Source of the DNA: Pseudomonas sp.
Lineage (GTDB): Bacteria > Pseudomonadota > Gammaproteobacteria > Pseudomonadales > Pseudomonadaceae
DNA: 64,000 bases
Direction: 5' to 3'
Assembly (NCBI RefSeq): GCF_030698175.1
Contig: NZ_JAUYNT010000029.1
Span: forward strand, 310,001 to 374,000
Numbering within the stretch: the stretch's first letter is position 1; each line of letters begins with the position of its first letter. The notes below the pieces were generated by a model. That model ran no database searches. It was not told the origin of the DNA and saw only the letters and a program-made list of their open reading frames with translations. Positions 17,868-27,800 of this stretch are shown in pieces. Made by a program: the position numbers and the translations under genes.

Positions 17868-19259
17868 ATGCCTTTCCCACGCTCTTGGCTGGATCGAGCC
17901 CTCGACCTGTTCCAGCGTCATGCTGTGCTCGGCATGGCGCTGATCCTGCTGCTCAGTCTGAGCGGCCTGAGTTGGGGCCTGCACCAGGCGTTTAACCAGC
18001 AACTGCAAAACGCCGCCCTCAAGAACGCCCAGCTGTATACGACCATCCTCAGCGAGTTCCGCAGCCTTTACACCTCCGAGGTGGTTGCCCGCGCCAGTGC
18101 CCACGGCATGACCGTCACCCACGATTACCAGGGCAACCCCCAGGCCATCCCTTTGCCCGCGACCCTGAGCATGCTGCTCGGCAACCGCCTAGGCCAGCAG
18201 AGTTCCGGCGCCAGCACCAGGCTGTACAGCCCCTACCCTTTCCCCTGGCGCGCGCAGGAGGGTGGTCTCAAGGACGACTTCGGCCAACAGGCTTGGCAAG
18301 CCCTGCAAGCCGCTCCCGAGCAGCCGTTCTACCGTTTCGAGCGCCGGGGCGATCAGCTGGTGCTGCGCTATGCCACCGCCGACCGGCTGCGCGAGGCCTG
18401 CGTCGATTGCCACAATAACCACGCCGACTCGCCCCGGCGTGACTGGAAGGTCGGCGATGTGCGCGGCATCCTCGAGGTCGAGCAACCACTCGACAGCGCC
18501 GGGCTCAGCGCCCGCCCCCTGCAGATCGAAACCGCCATCGTCAGCCTGAGCATCCTGGCGCTGTTCTCCACCCTTCTGGCCCTGGTGGTCGGCCGCCTGC
18601 ACCGCGCCCGGGAGCAAGCCCAAAGTCTCAGTCAGGAGATGAGCCTGATCAACCGGAGCCTGGAACGAGAAATGCTCGAGCGCCAGCAGGTGGAAGTCGA
18701 CCTGCGTTCGGCCAACGACCGGCTCGAACTGCTGGCGACCCAGGACCCGCTGACCAAAATCGCCAACCGCCGCGGCTTCGAGCGCGCCCTGAGCCTGGAG
18801 TGGCGGCGCGCACAACGCCAGGGCAGCCCACTCAGCCTGATCATGGCCGATATCGATAATTTCAAGGCCTACAATGATCGCTACGGCCACCCGGCCGGCG
18901 ATCACTGCCTGCAACGGGTCGCCGCGCAGCTCCAGGCCCAGATACGGCGCCCACCGGATCTGCTGGCCCGCTACGGCGGCGAGGAATTCGTGATCATCCT
19001 GCCGGACACCACGGCCGCAGGTGCCTACGCCATGGCCGAGGCCGAGGCCATGCGTAACGCGGTGTATGAACTACAGCTCGAGCATAGCGACTCGACAACC
19101 GCCCACTACCTGACTCTGAGCCTGGGCATCGCCACCCTGATTCCCACTGCCGACAGCTCGGCCCAGGACCTGTTGCAGGACGCCGATCGGGCGCTCTATC
19201 GCGCCAAGGCCGCCGGCCGCAACCGGGTCGAGGCGGATCAGGTGCGGGTGTCCATCTAA
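17868..19259 (+). CDS. Diguanylate cyclase with periplasmic c-type haem sensor domain
   Basis: A 463-residue membrane protein. The first membrane helix is at about residues 20-38. A periplasmic domain of the DUF3365/Tll0287 kind spans about 40-220 and contains the haem-c motif CVDCH at 178-182. The second helix is at about 222-243, a coiled coil spans about 245-285, and a GGDEF domain covers about 290-455. The active-site motif is GGEEF at 370-374, and an inhibitory RxxD site is at 361-364. It should therefore make c-di-GMP under product inhibition. The haem site suggests sensing of redox state or a gas such as NO, CO or O2; that part is inference. It is a single gene. Confidence 0.88.
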   Translation: MPFPRSWLDRALDLFQRHAVLGMALILLLSLSGLSWGLHQAFNQQLQNAALKNAQLYTTILSEFRSLYTSEVVARASAHGMTVTHDYQGNPQAIPLPATLSMLLGNRLGQQSSGASTRLYSPYPFPWRAQEGGLKDDFGQQAWQALQAAPEQPFYRFERRGDQLVLRYATADRLREACVDCHNNHADSPRRDWKVGDVRGILEVEQPLDSAGLSARPLQIETAIVSLSILALFSTLLALVVGRLHRAREQAQSLSQEMSLINRSLEREMLERQQVEVDLRSANDRLELLATQDPLTKIANRRGFERALSLEWRRAQRQGSPLSLIMADIDNFKAYNDRYGHPAGDHCLQRVAAQLQAQIRRPPDLLARYGGEEFVIILPDTTAAGAYAMAEAEAMRNAVYELQLEHSDSTTAHYLTLSLGIATLIPTADSSAQDLLQDADRALYRAKAAGRNRVEADQVRVSI

Positions 19260-19653
19260 TAATGGGGACGCTTTATTTTGGCTATGCCCCAGTTACGTGT
19301 TGTAGCGCGCAAGTCTCGTAGTCTCTGGTTCGTGACCCAGATGAAGGTGGGACAAAGAGCGGTTGTGGCCCTGCAGGATTGCCAGTGTGCTCGCGCTCGC
19401 TTCGCGGTGCCCTTTGTTACCAAAAGCCGCTCCTACACAAGCCCGGCACCTGCAATAACTTCATCGGCTGGCCAACCCTGTAGGAGCGGATTTATCCGCG
19501 ATTGGCCGGTGCAGACAGCACGGGTATCAAGGCTAATTTCCTCTCGCGAAAATTTTCGCTCCCTCGCAACGCATAACTGGGATATAGCCTTATTTTGTCA
19601 CCTAAACGCGCCGTACTGCCCTGCGGGCGAGTAACGCCCTACACATCAGCGGT
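19260..19653. other. Intergenic region between the cyclase and moaA, with REP pair
   Basis: About 395 bp between convergent genes. A 118-codon plus-strand frame crosses it, but it runs straight through repeat sequence and has no protein features. The only structure I see is the REP pair listed separately. Confidence 0.6.
19425..19500. repeat. Inverted pair of Pseudomonas REP-type elements
   Basis: The element at 19479-19500 begins TGTAGGAGCGG and folds back on itself (GCGGATTTATCCGC), a form common in Pseudomonas intergenic regions. An inverted partial copy (GCCGCTCCTACA) is at 19425-19437, so the two face each other like a REP doublet. It lies downstream of both flanking genes. Confidence 0.75.
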
Positions 19654-20649
19654 TTAGCCGCCGGTCATATTCATAAAGCGCAGCACCTGCACTTCGTCAT
19701 TCAGACGAAACTCGTGGCCCCAGGGTTTGCGGGCGATAGCGCCCAGCAGCGCGTCGCGAATGCGCGCCGGTTCACCGGGATAACGGCGCAAGATGGCTTT
19801 CAAGTCCAACCCGTCCTCATTCCCCAGGCATAGCAACAAACGCCCTTCGGCGGTGAGCCGTACCCGATTGCAGCTGCCACAAAAATTATGGCTGTGGGGT
19901 GAGATAAAACCGATGCGGGTGTTTTCCACCCCAGGAATGCGCCAGTAACGCGACGGCCCCTGGGTCGATTCGGCCGATTCCACCAAGCTGTAGCGCTGCT
20001 CGATCAGTCCCCGCACCTCGGCGCTGGAACAGAACGCCTCGGCGCGGCTGTGCTCGCTGATGGTGCCCAGGGGCATTTCCTCGATAAAGCAGATGTCCAG
20101 TTGGTTGGCCACGGCGTAATCGACCAGGGCCGGCACTTCGCTGTCGTTGCGGCCTTTCATCACCACCACGTTGAGTTTGATGTGCTTGAAGCCCGCGTCC
20201 TGCGCGGCCTGAATGCCGGCCAGCACCTGGTTAAGATCGCCATTACGGGTGATGGCCAAAAACTTCTCGGGGTCGAGGCTATCGAGGCTGATGTTCAGGC
20301 GTTTGACCCCGGCGCTGTGCAATCCTTGGGCATAACGCTGCAGTTGTGAGCCATTAGTGGTCAGCACCAACTCACGCAAGCCCGGCAACCCGGCGATGCG
20401 CTCGCACAGGCCAACGATGCCTTTGCGCACCAGCGGCTCGCCGCCAGTGAGGCGGATTTTCTTCACCCCAAGTAGAACAAACTGCTCGGCCAGCAGGTAC
20501 AGCTCTTCGAGCCCCAGCACCTGCTGGCGCGGCAGGAAGGTCATGTCCTCGGCCATGCAATACACGCAGCGAAAATCGCATCTATCGGTGACCGACATGC
20601 GCACATAATCGATCTCGCGGCCAAAGCCGTCCTGCAACATGCTGCCCAT
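19654..20649 (-). CDS. moaA: GTP 3',8-cyclase MoaA (molybdenum cofactor)
   Basis: A 331-residue radical-SAM enzyme that starts molybdopterin synthesis from GTP. The N-terminal cluster motif CDFRCVYC is at about residues 24-31, and LTGGEPLVR follows at about 67-75. The C-terminal second cluster is FCGSCNR...LLLC. The protein ends in the conserved Gly-Gly needed for activity. I chose the ATG at 20649, which has GGAG eight bases upstream, over the GTG at 20655. It is the last gene of the nitrate reductase operon, after ppiC, so cofactor supply is coupled to NarG production. Confidence 0.95.
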   Translation of the reverse strand: MGSMLQDGFGREIDYVRMSVTDRCDFRCVYCMAEDMTFLPRQQVLGLEELYLLAEQFVLLGVKKIRLTGGEPLVRKGIVGLCERIAGLPGLRELVLTTNGSQLQRYAQGLHSAGVKRLNISLDSLDPEKFLAITRNGDLNQVLAGIQAAQDAGFKHIKLNVVVMKGRNDSEVPALVDYAVANQLDICFIEEMPLGTISEHSRAEAFCSSAEVRGLIEQRYSLVESAESTQGPSRYWRIPGVENTRIGFISPHSHNFCGSCNRVRLTAEGRLLLCLGNEDGLDLKAILRRYPGEPARIRDALLGAIARKPWGHEFRLNDEVQVLRFMNMTGG

Positions 20650-20667
20650 TGCCACTACTCCAACGGT

Positions 20668-21666
20668 TTATTGCCCAGGCATCAATGCCGCGCCGGCTAA
20701 ATGAATGCCTTCAATGTCGGCAGCTTCAACCAGAGTCTGCAAGTATTGCGCCACGGCTTTTTGCCAAACCCGTTGATACAGCTCGCTGCGAATGCTGCTG
20801 GCCACCGCCGTGTAGGGCAATTGCACACCGTCCAGACGCTGATCGACAAACACCAGGTGGAAGCCATAACGGCTTTCCAACGGCTGGCTGACCAAACCTT
20901 GCGGTTGACGGAATAACTGCCGCTCGAACTCCGGCACTGTCTGGCCCTTGCTCAGCTGCCCCAGCGCGCCGCCCTGCTCTTTCGATGGACACGCCGAATG
21001 GGCCAAAGCCAGCTCGGTAAAGCGCGCCGGGTTTTGCTGCAGCTCCAGCAACAAGGCTTGGCCTTGCTCGCGGGCAACGCTGCGGGCCTCGGCATCTTCC
21101 GGGGTGCAGGCGAGCAAAATATGCCGCGCCGCCAACAAGGGCGCGCTGACAAAACGCGGCAGGTTGCTGGCATAGAAATGCTCGCAGGCCGCTTCATCCG
21201 CCTCGGCCACCGGCACTTCCAGCTCGATCAGGCTGCGGATCGCCGCCTCCTCCTGGCTCTCGCCGGCACCGGCCTCAACCTGCAGACCCAGTGTCTGGCA
21301 ACGCTGCTCGAGCAGCTCGCGAATCACCAGCGCTTGCACGGCGAGAAACATCGCCTCGCTCTGCTCGTCGGCCGGGTGATATTGCAGTTCTTGCGCCATG
21401 GCATCGGGCTCGATGGCCACGCCATTGACGCGAATGCGTGGCCAGTCCTGCTCGCTGCTGGCAATCAGCAACGGCTCGGGCTCACCGATTGAAGCCAGAG
21501 CTGGCGGCGTGAACTCCACCACGCCACTCGCCGCAGTTGTTACCGGCGGCAACTCATGGGCCAGCTCTTGTGCCAAAGTCGCTTCGACGACTGGCGCTGC
21601 TGGCGGCTTATCAGCACCGCCGCAACCACCCGTACCGCCGTTAGTACCACCACATCCACAAGCCAT
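20668..21666 (-). CDS. PpiC-type peptidyl-prolyl isomerase of the nar operon, with Cys/Gly-rich N-terminus
   Basis: A 332-residue NifM/PpiC-like protein. The parvulin rotamase domain is at about residues 180-285 (ARHILLACTPEDAEAR, then SKEQGGALGQLSKGQ and YGFHLVFVD). It begins with MACGCGG followed by another GGTGGCGG stretch, giving three cysteines in the first 15 residues and no signal peptide. It therefore appears cytoplasmic and could bind metal through its N-terminus. As I recall, P. aeruginosa has the same gene between narI and moaA1. It probably helps fold or mature the nitrate reductase. Confidence 0.85.
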   Translation of the reverse strand: MACGCGGTNGGTGGCGGADKPPAAPVVEATLAQELAHELPPVTTAASGVVEFTPPALASIGEPEPLLIASSEQDWPRIRVNGVAIEPDAMAQELQYHPADEQSEAMFLAVQALVIRELLEQRCQTLGLQVEAGAGESQEEAAIRSLIELEVPVAEADEAACEHFYASNLPRFVSAPLLAARHILLACTPEDAEARSVAREQGQALLLELQQNPARFTELALAHSACPSKEQGGALGQLSKGQTVPEFERQLFRQPQGLVSQPLESRYGFHLVFVDQRLDGVQLPYTAVASSIRSELYQRVWQKAVAQYLQTLVEAADIEGIHLAGAALMPGQ

Positions 21667-21683
21667 GACAACCTCCGAAAATC

Positions 21684-21822
21684 ACGTAGGGCGGATGAAA
21701 CCCGCGCGGGTTGCACCCGCCCTACGAACTTGATTTGTATGTGAGACGTAGGGTGGATAACGGCGAAGCCTTATCCACCGGATGTTCGTGGTGGGCAACG
21801 CTTCGCGGTTGCCCACCCTACA
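21684..21822. repeat. Pair of inverted intergenic repeats (GTAGGGYGG type)
   Basis: Two fold-back elements lie side by side between narI and ppiC. The first (21684-21725) has arms starting CGTAGGGCGG and ending CCGCCCTACG. The second (21746-21822) starts CGTAGGGTGG, contains an internal GGATAA...TTATCC fold, and ends CCACCCTACAC. Such repeats are common in Pseudomonas. Lying within the operon, they may mark an mRNA processing or stability boundary. Confidence 0.65.
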
Positions 21823-21848
21823 CATGGCCGACGCGCAGCCGATCTCTC

Positions 21849-22544
21849 TTAAGCCTTTTGACGGACGATCTGGTAACGCCGGCCCAGATACCAAACCGGT
21901 GCGCTAACGATGTGTACCAGACGGGTGAACGGGAACAGCACAAACAGAGTCAGGCCGAGGAACACGTGCAGCTTGTACACCAAGCCCACCGAGGCGATCG
22001 CTTCAGCGGCTTGCACCGGCTGCAAAGTCACGGTGCTTTGCGCCCAGTTGGCCAGCAGCACCATCACCGAACCGTCCATGTGTTTGGTCGAGGCGAAGAT
22101 GGTCAGCAGGCCCAGCACCAGCTGCGCCAACAACACCAGCAGGATCATGATGTCGGAGGTGCTCGACGAGGCCCGCACGCGCGGGTCGGTCAGGCGGCGC
22201 TTGACCAGCATCAGCAAGCCGATCAGGCACAGGGTGCCGAAGAAGCCACCGGACACCATCGCCAGCAACTGCTTGTTCTCGGTGCTGATCACATAGTGGT
22301 AGAGCGACTCCGGCATCAGCAGGCCGACAAAGTGTCCGGCCAGCACGAACAGCACGCCGACGTGGAACAGGTTGCTGGCGATGCGCATATAACGCTGCTC
22401 GGCCGCATTGCGGTTGAACACCTGGCTGGAACCGGCCTTCCAGGAGTATTGCGACAGATCGAAGCGCGCCCAGCTGCCGATCAGGCAGATGGCCAGCGCG
22501 ATATAGGGGTAAACCCCGAACACCATTAAGTTGAAGCTAGACAT
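21849..22544 (-). CDS. narI: Respiratory nitrate reductase gamma subunit NarI (cytochrome b)
   Basis: A 231-residue protein with five membrane helices. It holds two b haems and passes quinol electrons to NarH. Histidines expected as haem ligands are seen in NLFHVGVLFVLAGHFVG and in YKLHVFLGLTLFVLFPFTRLVH. The first helix carries YPYIALAICLIGSWARFD, typical of NarI. I used the ATG at 22544, which has GGAGG six bases upstream; it overlaps the end of narJ by 8 bp. Confidence 0.95.
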   Translation of the reverse strand: MSSFNLMVFGVYPYIALAICLIGSWARFDLSQYSWKAGSSQVFNRNAAEQRYMRIASNLFHVGVLFVLAGHFVGLLMPESLYHYVISTENKQLLAMVSGGFFGTLCLIGLLMLVKRRLTDPRVRASSSTSDIMILLVLLAQLVLGLLTIFASTKHMDGSVMVLLANWAQSTVTLQPVQAAEAIASVGLVYKLHVFLGLTLFVLFPFTRLVHIVSAPVWYLGRRYQIVRQKA

Positions 22545-23292
22545 GACGTGCCTCCAGGGGCAGTTCAATGGCTACCCCGTCCTGTTGGAAATCGACCCAA
22601 TGCAGCGGAATTGCCGACTCTTCGCGGGCCTTGCCGGGGGCGCTGGCCATGCTTGGGCAGCGGTCCTGTTGCTCGGCCTGCATAAAGTCCACGGCCTCCT
22701 CCTCCCAGATTTTGTCCAGGGCTTCCAGCGAGTCGTCGCGCACCTCGGCCGCCACTTGCTCGCGCACCTCGGCCACCGCCACCTGCGGCTCGACGCCGGC
22801 AATTTGCAGCAGCGCCCGAAAGCAGCCGGCATAAGCGCTTTCGCGCTCATCCAAACGCGCCGCCAAGATCGCCAGCAAATGCGCCACATCCGCCAGGCCC
22901 TCGCGGGCCTCAAGATCTGCACAGGTGGAGAGGTACTCCAGGTACAACGGGATGTAGTCGGGCAGCTCTTTGACGCCGATGGCAAAACCGGCCTCTTCGT
23001 ACTGCGCCAGCATGTCCACCATCGCCTGACCACGGTCACGGGACTCACCATGCACGTGTTCAAACAACAACAGCGACAGCGAGCGACCGCGGCCGAACAG
23101 GGCACCGTAGTGCTCCTGGCCGTCCATCAGGTCGTGGTCGCAGATCAGCGCCAGCAACTCGTGCAGCGCACTGCGTTGCTCCGGGCTGATATCCCGGCAA
23201 CTGGTGATGGCTTGGTCCAACTCGTCGCGCCCGGCCACCAATTGCTCGGTGGGGTAATCCAGCAGCAGGGAAATTACCTTGAGGATTTGCAT
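22537..23292 (-). CDS. narJ: Nitrate reductase assembly chaperone NarJ
   Basis: A 251-residue cytoplasmic chaperone of the TorD/NarJ family. It binds apo-NarGH and controls cofactor insertion before membrane attachment. The N-terminus ILKVISLLLDYPTEQL and the block LPDYIPLYLEYLS are typical. The C-terminus is acidic and glutamine-rich. The start at 23292 is supported by GGAGG seven bases upstream, two bases after the narH stop. The frame upstream of that ATG is spurious. Confidence 0.93.
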   Translation of the reverse strand: MQILKVISLLLDYPTEQLVAGRDELDQAITSCRDISPEQRSALHELLALICDHDLMDGQEHYGALFGRGRSLSLLLFEHVHGESRDRGQAMVDMLAQYEEAGFAIGVKELPDYIPLYLEYLSTCADLEAREGLADVAHLLAILAARLDERESAYAGCFRALLQIAGVEPQVAVAEVREQVAAEVRDDSLEALDKIWEEEAVDFMQAEQQDRCPSMASAPGKAREESAIPLHWVDFQQDGVAIELPLEARHV

Positions 23293-23294
23293 GC

Positions 23295-24833
23295 TCAGTC
23301 CTCCCACAACTGTACGGTTTTCAGGATGTCGCGTTTGTTAGCCTTCTTGGCGCCAAACATGTTGGTGTCCGAGCTGCCGCTGCAACCGCTGCCGAAGGTG
23401 AAGCCACAACCGGAGCGCTCGGCAAAGGCATCGCTGGAGGCCGATTCGCGGTGCGCACTGGGCACCACGAAACGGTCTTCATAGTTGGCAATCGCCAAGT
23501 AGCGGTACATGTCTTCCACCTGGGCCACGCTCAGGCCAACATCGGCCAGCACTTTCAGGTCTTGCACGCCATCCACTTGCTCGGAGCGTTTGTAGGCACG
23601 CATCGCCAGCAGGCGCTTCAGGGCCAGTTTCACCGGCGCTACATCGCCTGCGGTCAGCAGGTTAGCCAGATAACGCAGCGGAATGCGCAGGCTGTCGACA
23701 TCCGGGATCACCCCGTTCATGCCCACGGTACCGGCGGTGGCGGCGTTCTGAATCGGCGACAGTGGCGGCACGTACCAGACCATCGGCAAGGTGCGGTATT
23801 CCGGGTGCAGCGGCAGCGCCAGCTTCCAGTCCACCGCCAACTTGTAGACGGGGGATTTTTGCGCGGCGTCCAGTACCGACTGCGGTACGCCATCGAGCAA
23901 GGCTTGCTTGATTACCACTGGGTCGAACGGGTCGAGGAAGATATCCAATTGCTTCTGGTACAGGTCCTGCTCGTTCGGGGTGCTGGCCACTTCCAGAATC
24001 CGGTCGGCGTCGTACAGCAGCACGCCCAGATAACGGATACGGCCGACACAGGTTTCCGAACAGACGGTCGGCATACCGGCTTCGATCCGTGGGTAGCAGA
24101 AGATGCACTTCTCGGATTTGCCGCTCTTCCAGTTGAAGTAGATCTTCTTGTACGGGCAGCCGCTGATGCACATGCGCCAGCCGCGGCATTTCTCTTGATC
24201 GATGAGGACGATGCCGTCTTCTTCGCGCTTGTAGATCGCCCCGCTCGGGCAAGACGCCGCGCAGGCTGGGTTCAAGCAGTGCTCGCACAGACGCGGCAGG
24301 TACATCATGAAAGTATTTTCATACTCGCCATAAATGTCGGCCTGGATCTTGTCGAAGTTCTTATCCTTACGGCGTTTGGCGAACTCGGTGCCGAGGATTT
24401 CCTCCCAGTTAGGGCCCCATTCGATCTTCTGCATGCGCTTGCCGGTAATCACCGAGCGTGGCCGGGCCACTGGCTGGTGCTCACCCAGTGGTGCGGTGTG
24501 CAGGTGCTGGTAGTCGAAATCAAACGGCTCGTAGTAGTCGTCGATGGTCGGCAGATCGGGGTTGGCGAAGATGTTCGCCAACACCCGGAACTTGCCGCCG
24601 ATCTTCGGATTGATCGAACCGTCTTTGTTGCGCACCCAACCGCCGCGCCATTTGTCCTGGTTTTCCCACTCTTTGGGGTAGCCAATCCCGGGCTTGGTTT
24701 CCACGTTATTGAACCAGGCGTATTCCATGCCTTCACGGCTGGTCCAGACGTTTTTGCAGGTGATCGAGCAGGTGTGGCAGCCGATACATTTGTCGAGGTT
24801 CAAGACCATGCCGACTTGTGAACGAATTTTCAT
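23295..24833 (-). CDS. narH: Respiratory nitrate reductase beta subunit NarH (iron-sulfur)
   Basis: A 512-residue electron-transfer subunit. Cysteine groups for four clusters are visible: CIGCHTC near the N-terminus, CEHCLNPACAASCP, CRGWRMCISGCP and CIFCYPR...CSETC. The tryptophan in CRGWRMC replaces a cysteine and marks the [3Fe-4S] cluster of NarH. It passes electrons from NarI to NarG on the cytoplasmic face. Spacing of 11 bp to narG and 2 bp to narJ fits a single operon. Confidence 0.97.
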   Translation of the reverse strand: MKIRSQVGMVLNLDKCIGCHTCSITCKNVWTSREGMEYAWFNNVETKPGIGYPKEWENQDKWRGGWVRNKDGSINPKIGGKFRVLANIFANPDLPTIDDYYEPFDFDYQHLHTAPLGEHQPVARPRSVITGKRMQKIEWGPNWEEILGTEFAKRRKDKNFDKIQADIYGEYENTFMMYLPRLCEHCLNPACAASCPSGAIYKREEDGIVLIDQEKCRGWRMCISGCPYKKIYFNWKSGKSEKCIFCYPRIEAGMPTVCSETCVGRIRYLGVLLYDADRILEVASTPNEQDLYQKQLDIFLDPFDPVVIKQALLDGVPQSVLDAAQKSPVYKLAVDWKLALPLHPEYRTLPMVWYVPPLSPIQNAATAGTVGMNGVIPDVDSLRIPLRYLANLLTAGDVAPVKLALKRLLAMRAYKRSEQVDGVQDLKVLADVGLSVAQVEDMYRYLAIANYEDRFVVPSAHRESASSDAFAERSGCGFTFGSGCSGSSDTNMFGAKKANKRDILKTVQLWED

Positions 24834-24844
24834 GGCATCAATCC

Positions 24845-27800
24845 TCAGTCAATAGTGGTCGGCAGGGGTTGCGGTAAGGCATCGCCATCGGTGCCATCCA
24901 GCCAATCAACTTTGTCCATCTTGCGCACCACCACAAACTCATCGCGGTTACAGCCCACGGTGCCGTAGTAGTTGAAGCCATAAGACTGCTGCGCGTAGCC
25001 GCCGATCATATGGGTCGGTTTCAACACCACACGGGTAACCGAGTTGTGGTGACCGCCACGGGTCTTGGTGGTTTCCGAGCCCGGTACGTTCACGATCCTT
25101 TCTTGGGCGTGATACATCATCACCATGCCGTCCTTGACCCGCTGGCTGACCACCGCACGGGCAGTGAGGGCGCCGTTGGCGTTGAAGCATTCGACCCAAT
25201 CGTTGTCTTCGATACCGGCACGTTTAGCGTCGGTTTCCGACAGCCAGACAATCGGCCCGCCACGGCTCAGGGTGAGCATGATCAGGTTGTCGCTGTAGGT
25301 GCTGTGGATGCCCCACTTCTGGTGCGGGGTGATCCAGTTCAGCACGATCTCGGTGTTGCCGTTCGGCCGCTTGCCCTTCACGTAATCGATGGTGCGGGTG
25401 TTGATCGGCGGCCGGTAGCTCATCAGCTCCTCACCGAAGGCCTGCATCCACGGGTGATCCTGGAAGAACTGCTGACGACCGGTGATGGTGCGCCACGGGA
25501 TGAACTCATGGACGTTGGTGTAGCCGGCGTTGTAGCTGACTTTGTCGTCTTCCAAACCAGACCAAGTCGGGCTGGAGATGATCTTGCGCGGCTGCGCCTG
25601 AATGTCACGAAAACGTATGGCTTCGTGCTCTTTCGGCACGGCCAGGTGGCTGTGATCCAGACCGGTAAATTCCGACAGTGCCGCCCAGGCTTTAACCGCC
25701 ACATGGCCGTTGGTTTCCGGGGCCAGGGACAGAATCACTTCACAGGCATCGATGGCGCTGTCGATCTTCGGCCGGCCAAGGCTCACGCCCTCTTCACGGA
25801 CCTTGTAGTTGAGCTCGCCGAGGAAATCGACCTCATGCTGGGTGTTCCAGTTGATGCCCTTGCCACCGTTGCCGTTTTTATCCAGCAATGGCCCGAGCGA
25901 GCTGAACTTCTTGTACACGTTCGGGTAGTCGCGCTCGACCACGCGCATGTTCGGGCAGTTTTTGCCCGGTACCGGCGCCACGCCTTGGGTTTTCCAATCG
26001 GTGCCACCAAACGGCTGGGCCAATTCGCCCGGGGTATCGTGCAGCAAGGGGGTGGTGACCAAGTCTTGCTCGACGCCCAGATGACCCACCGCCATTTCCG
26101 AGAAGCGTTTGGCAATGCCTTTGTAGATTTCCCAGTCGGAACGCGATTCCCACGCTGGGTCAATCGCCGCCGACAGTGGGTGAATGAACGGGTGCATGTC
26201 CGAGGTGTTCATGTCGTCTTTCTCGTACCAGGTTGCCGTTGGCAACACTATGTCCGAGTAAACGCAGGTCGAAGACATGCGGAAATCCAGGGTAGTGACC
26301 AGATCGAGCTTGCCGATCGCGCCTTCGTCTACCCACTCGACATCGCTGGGCTTAACGCCGCCACGTTTGCCGAGGTCTTCGTTCATCACGCCGTTTTTGG
26401 TGCCCAGCAGGTACTTGAGCATGTACTCGTGGCCCTTGCCCGAGCTGCCCAACAAGTTGGAACGCCAGATAAACATATTGCGCGGGAAGTTCACCGGGTT
26501 GTCCGGCTGTTCACAGGCAAAGCGCAGGCTGCCGTCTTGCAATGACTTGGTGACGTAATCCACCGGCGACATGCCCGCAGCAGCGGCGTCACGGGTGATC
26601 TGCAACGGGTTACGGTTCAGCTGCGGCGCGCTTGGCAACCAGCCGCCACGTTCGGCGCGGATGTTGTAATCGAGGGCGTGCTCGGGGAACTGCGACTTGT
26701 CGGCCAATGGCGAGAGCACTTCGTGCATGCTCATTTTTTCATGCCGCCACTGGGATGAGTGGTTGTAGAAGAAGCTGGTGCCGTTCATCTGCCGTGGCGC
26801 CGGGCTCCAGTCCAGACCGAAGGCCAATGGCAACCAACCGCACTGCGGACGCAGTTTCTCTTGGCCCACATAGTGCGCCCAGCCACCGCCGGTTTGCCCC
26901 ACGCAGCCACACAACATCAGCATGTTGATCAGGCCACGGTAGTTCATGTCCATGTGGTACCAGTGGTTCATCGCCGCGCCGACGATGATCATCGAACGAC
27001 CCTTGGTTTTGTCGGCGTTGTCGGCAAACTCACGGGCGATCTGGATGGCTTTCTCACGGCTAACGCCGGTAATCAGCTCTTGCCAGGCCGGAGTGCCCGG
27101 AACGCTGGCGTCGTTGTAGTCCTTGGCGACGTTGCTGCCACCCAGACCACGGTCGATGGCCAGGTTAGCCGCCGACAGGTCGAATACGGTGGCGACTTTC
27201 GCCTGGCTACCATCGGCCAGGGTGATGGTGCGTACCGGCACCCGACGCAGTTGCACGGCTTCACCGGCCACGTGCTGGAAGTGTTCGTGGGTCTGACCAC
27301 CGAAATACGGGAACGCCACTTCGGCCACGCCTTCACCGAGCAAGCTCAGCTGCAGGTCGATCTCACGGCCTTCGCCGCCTTCGATGGCCTGAATGTTCCA
27401 CTTGCCCTTCTGGCCCCAGCGATAACCAATCGAACCCAGGGGCGAGACCAGCTGATTGCTGTTGGCATCCAGGGCGATGGTTTTCCATTCCGGGTTGTTT
27501 TCCTGGCCGAGGTTGTCGGTCAAGTCCGAGGCGCGCAGGAAGCGATCCGGCTGATAGCCGCTCAGCTCTGGGGTGGCGCCTGCGTGTTCTTTGAGCAGCA
27601 CCAGAATCGGCAAGTCGGTGTAGCGCTTGGCGTAATCCTTGAAATAAGCGCTCGGCTTGTCGAGGTGGAACTCTTTGAAGATCACATGATTGAACGCCTG
27701 GGCCAGCGCCGCATCGGTGCCTTGCTTAGGGTTCAGCCACAGATCGGTAAGCTTGGCCACTTCCGAGTAATCGGGAGTGATGGCCACGGTTTTGGTGCCC

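Noticed and set aside
19278..19634. 118-codon plus-strand gene between the cyclase and moaA
   Set aside because: It crosses the REP pair and has no recognisable domain.
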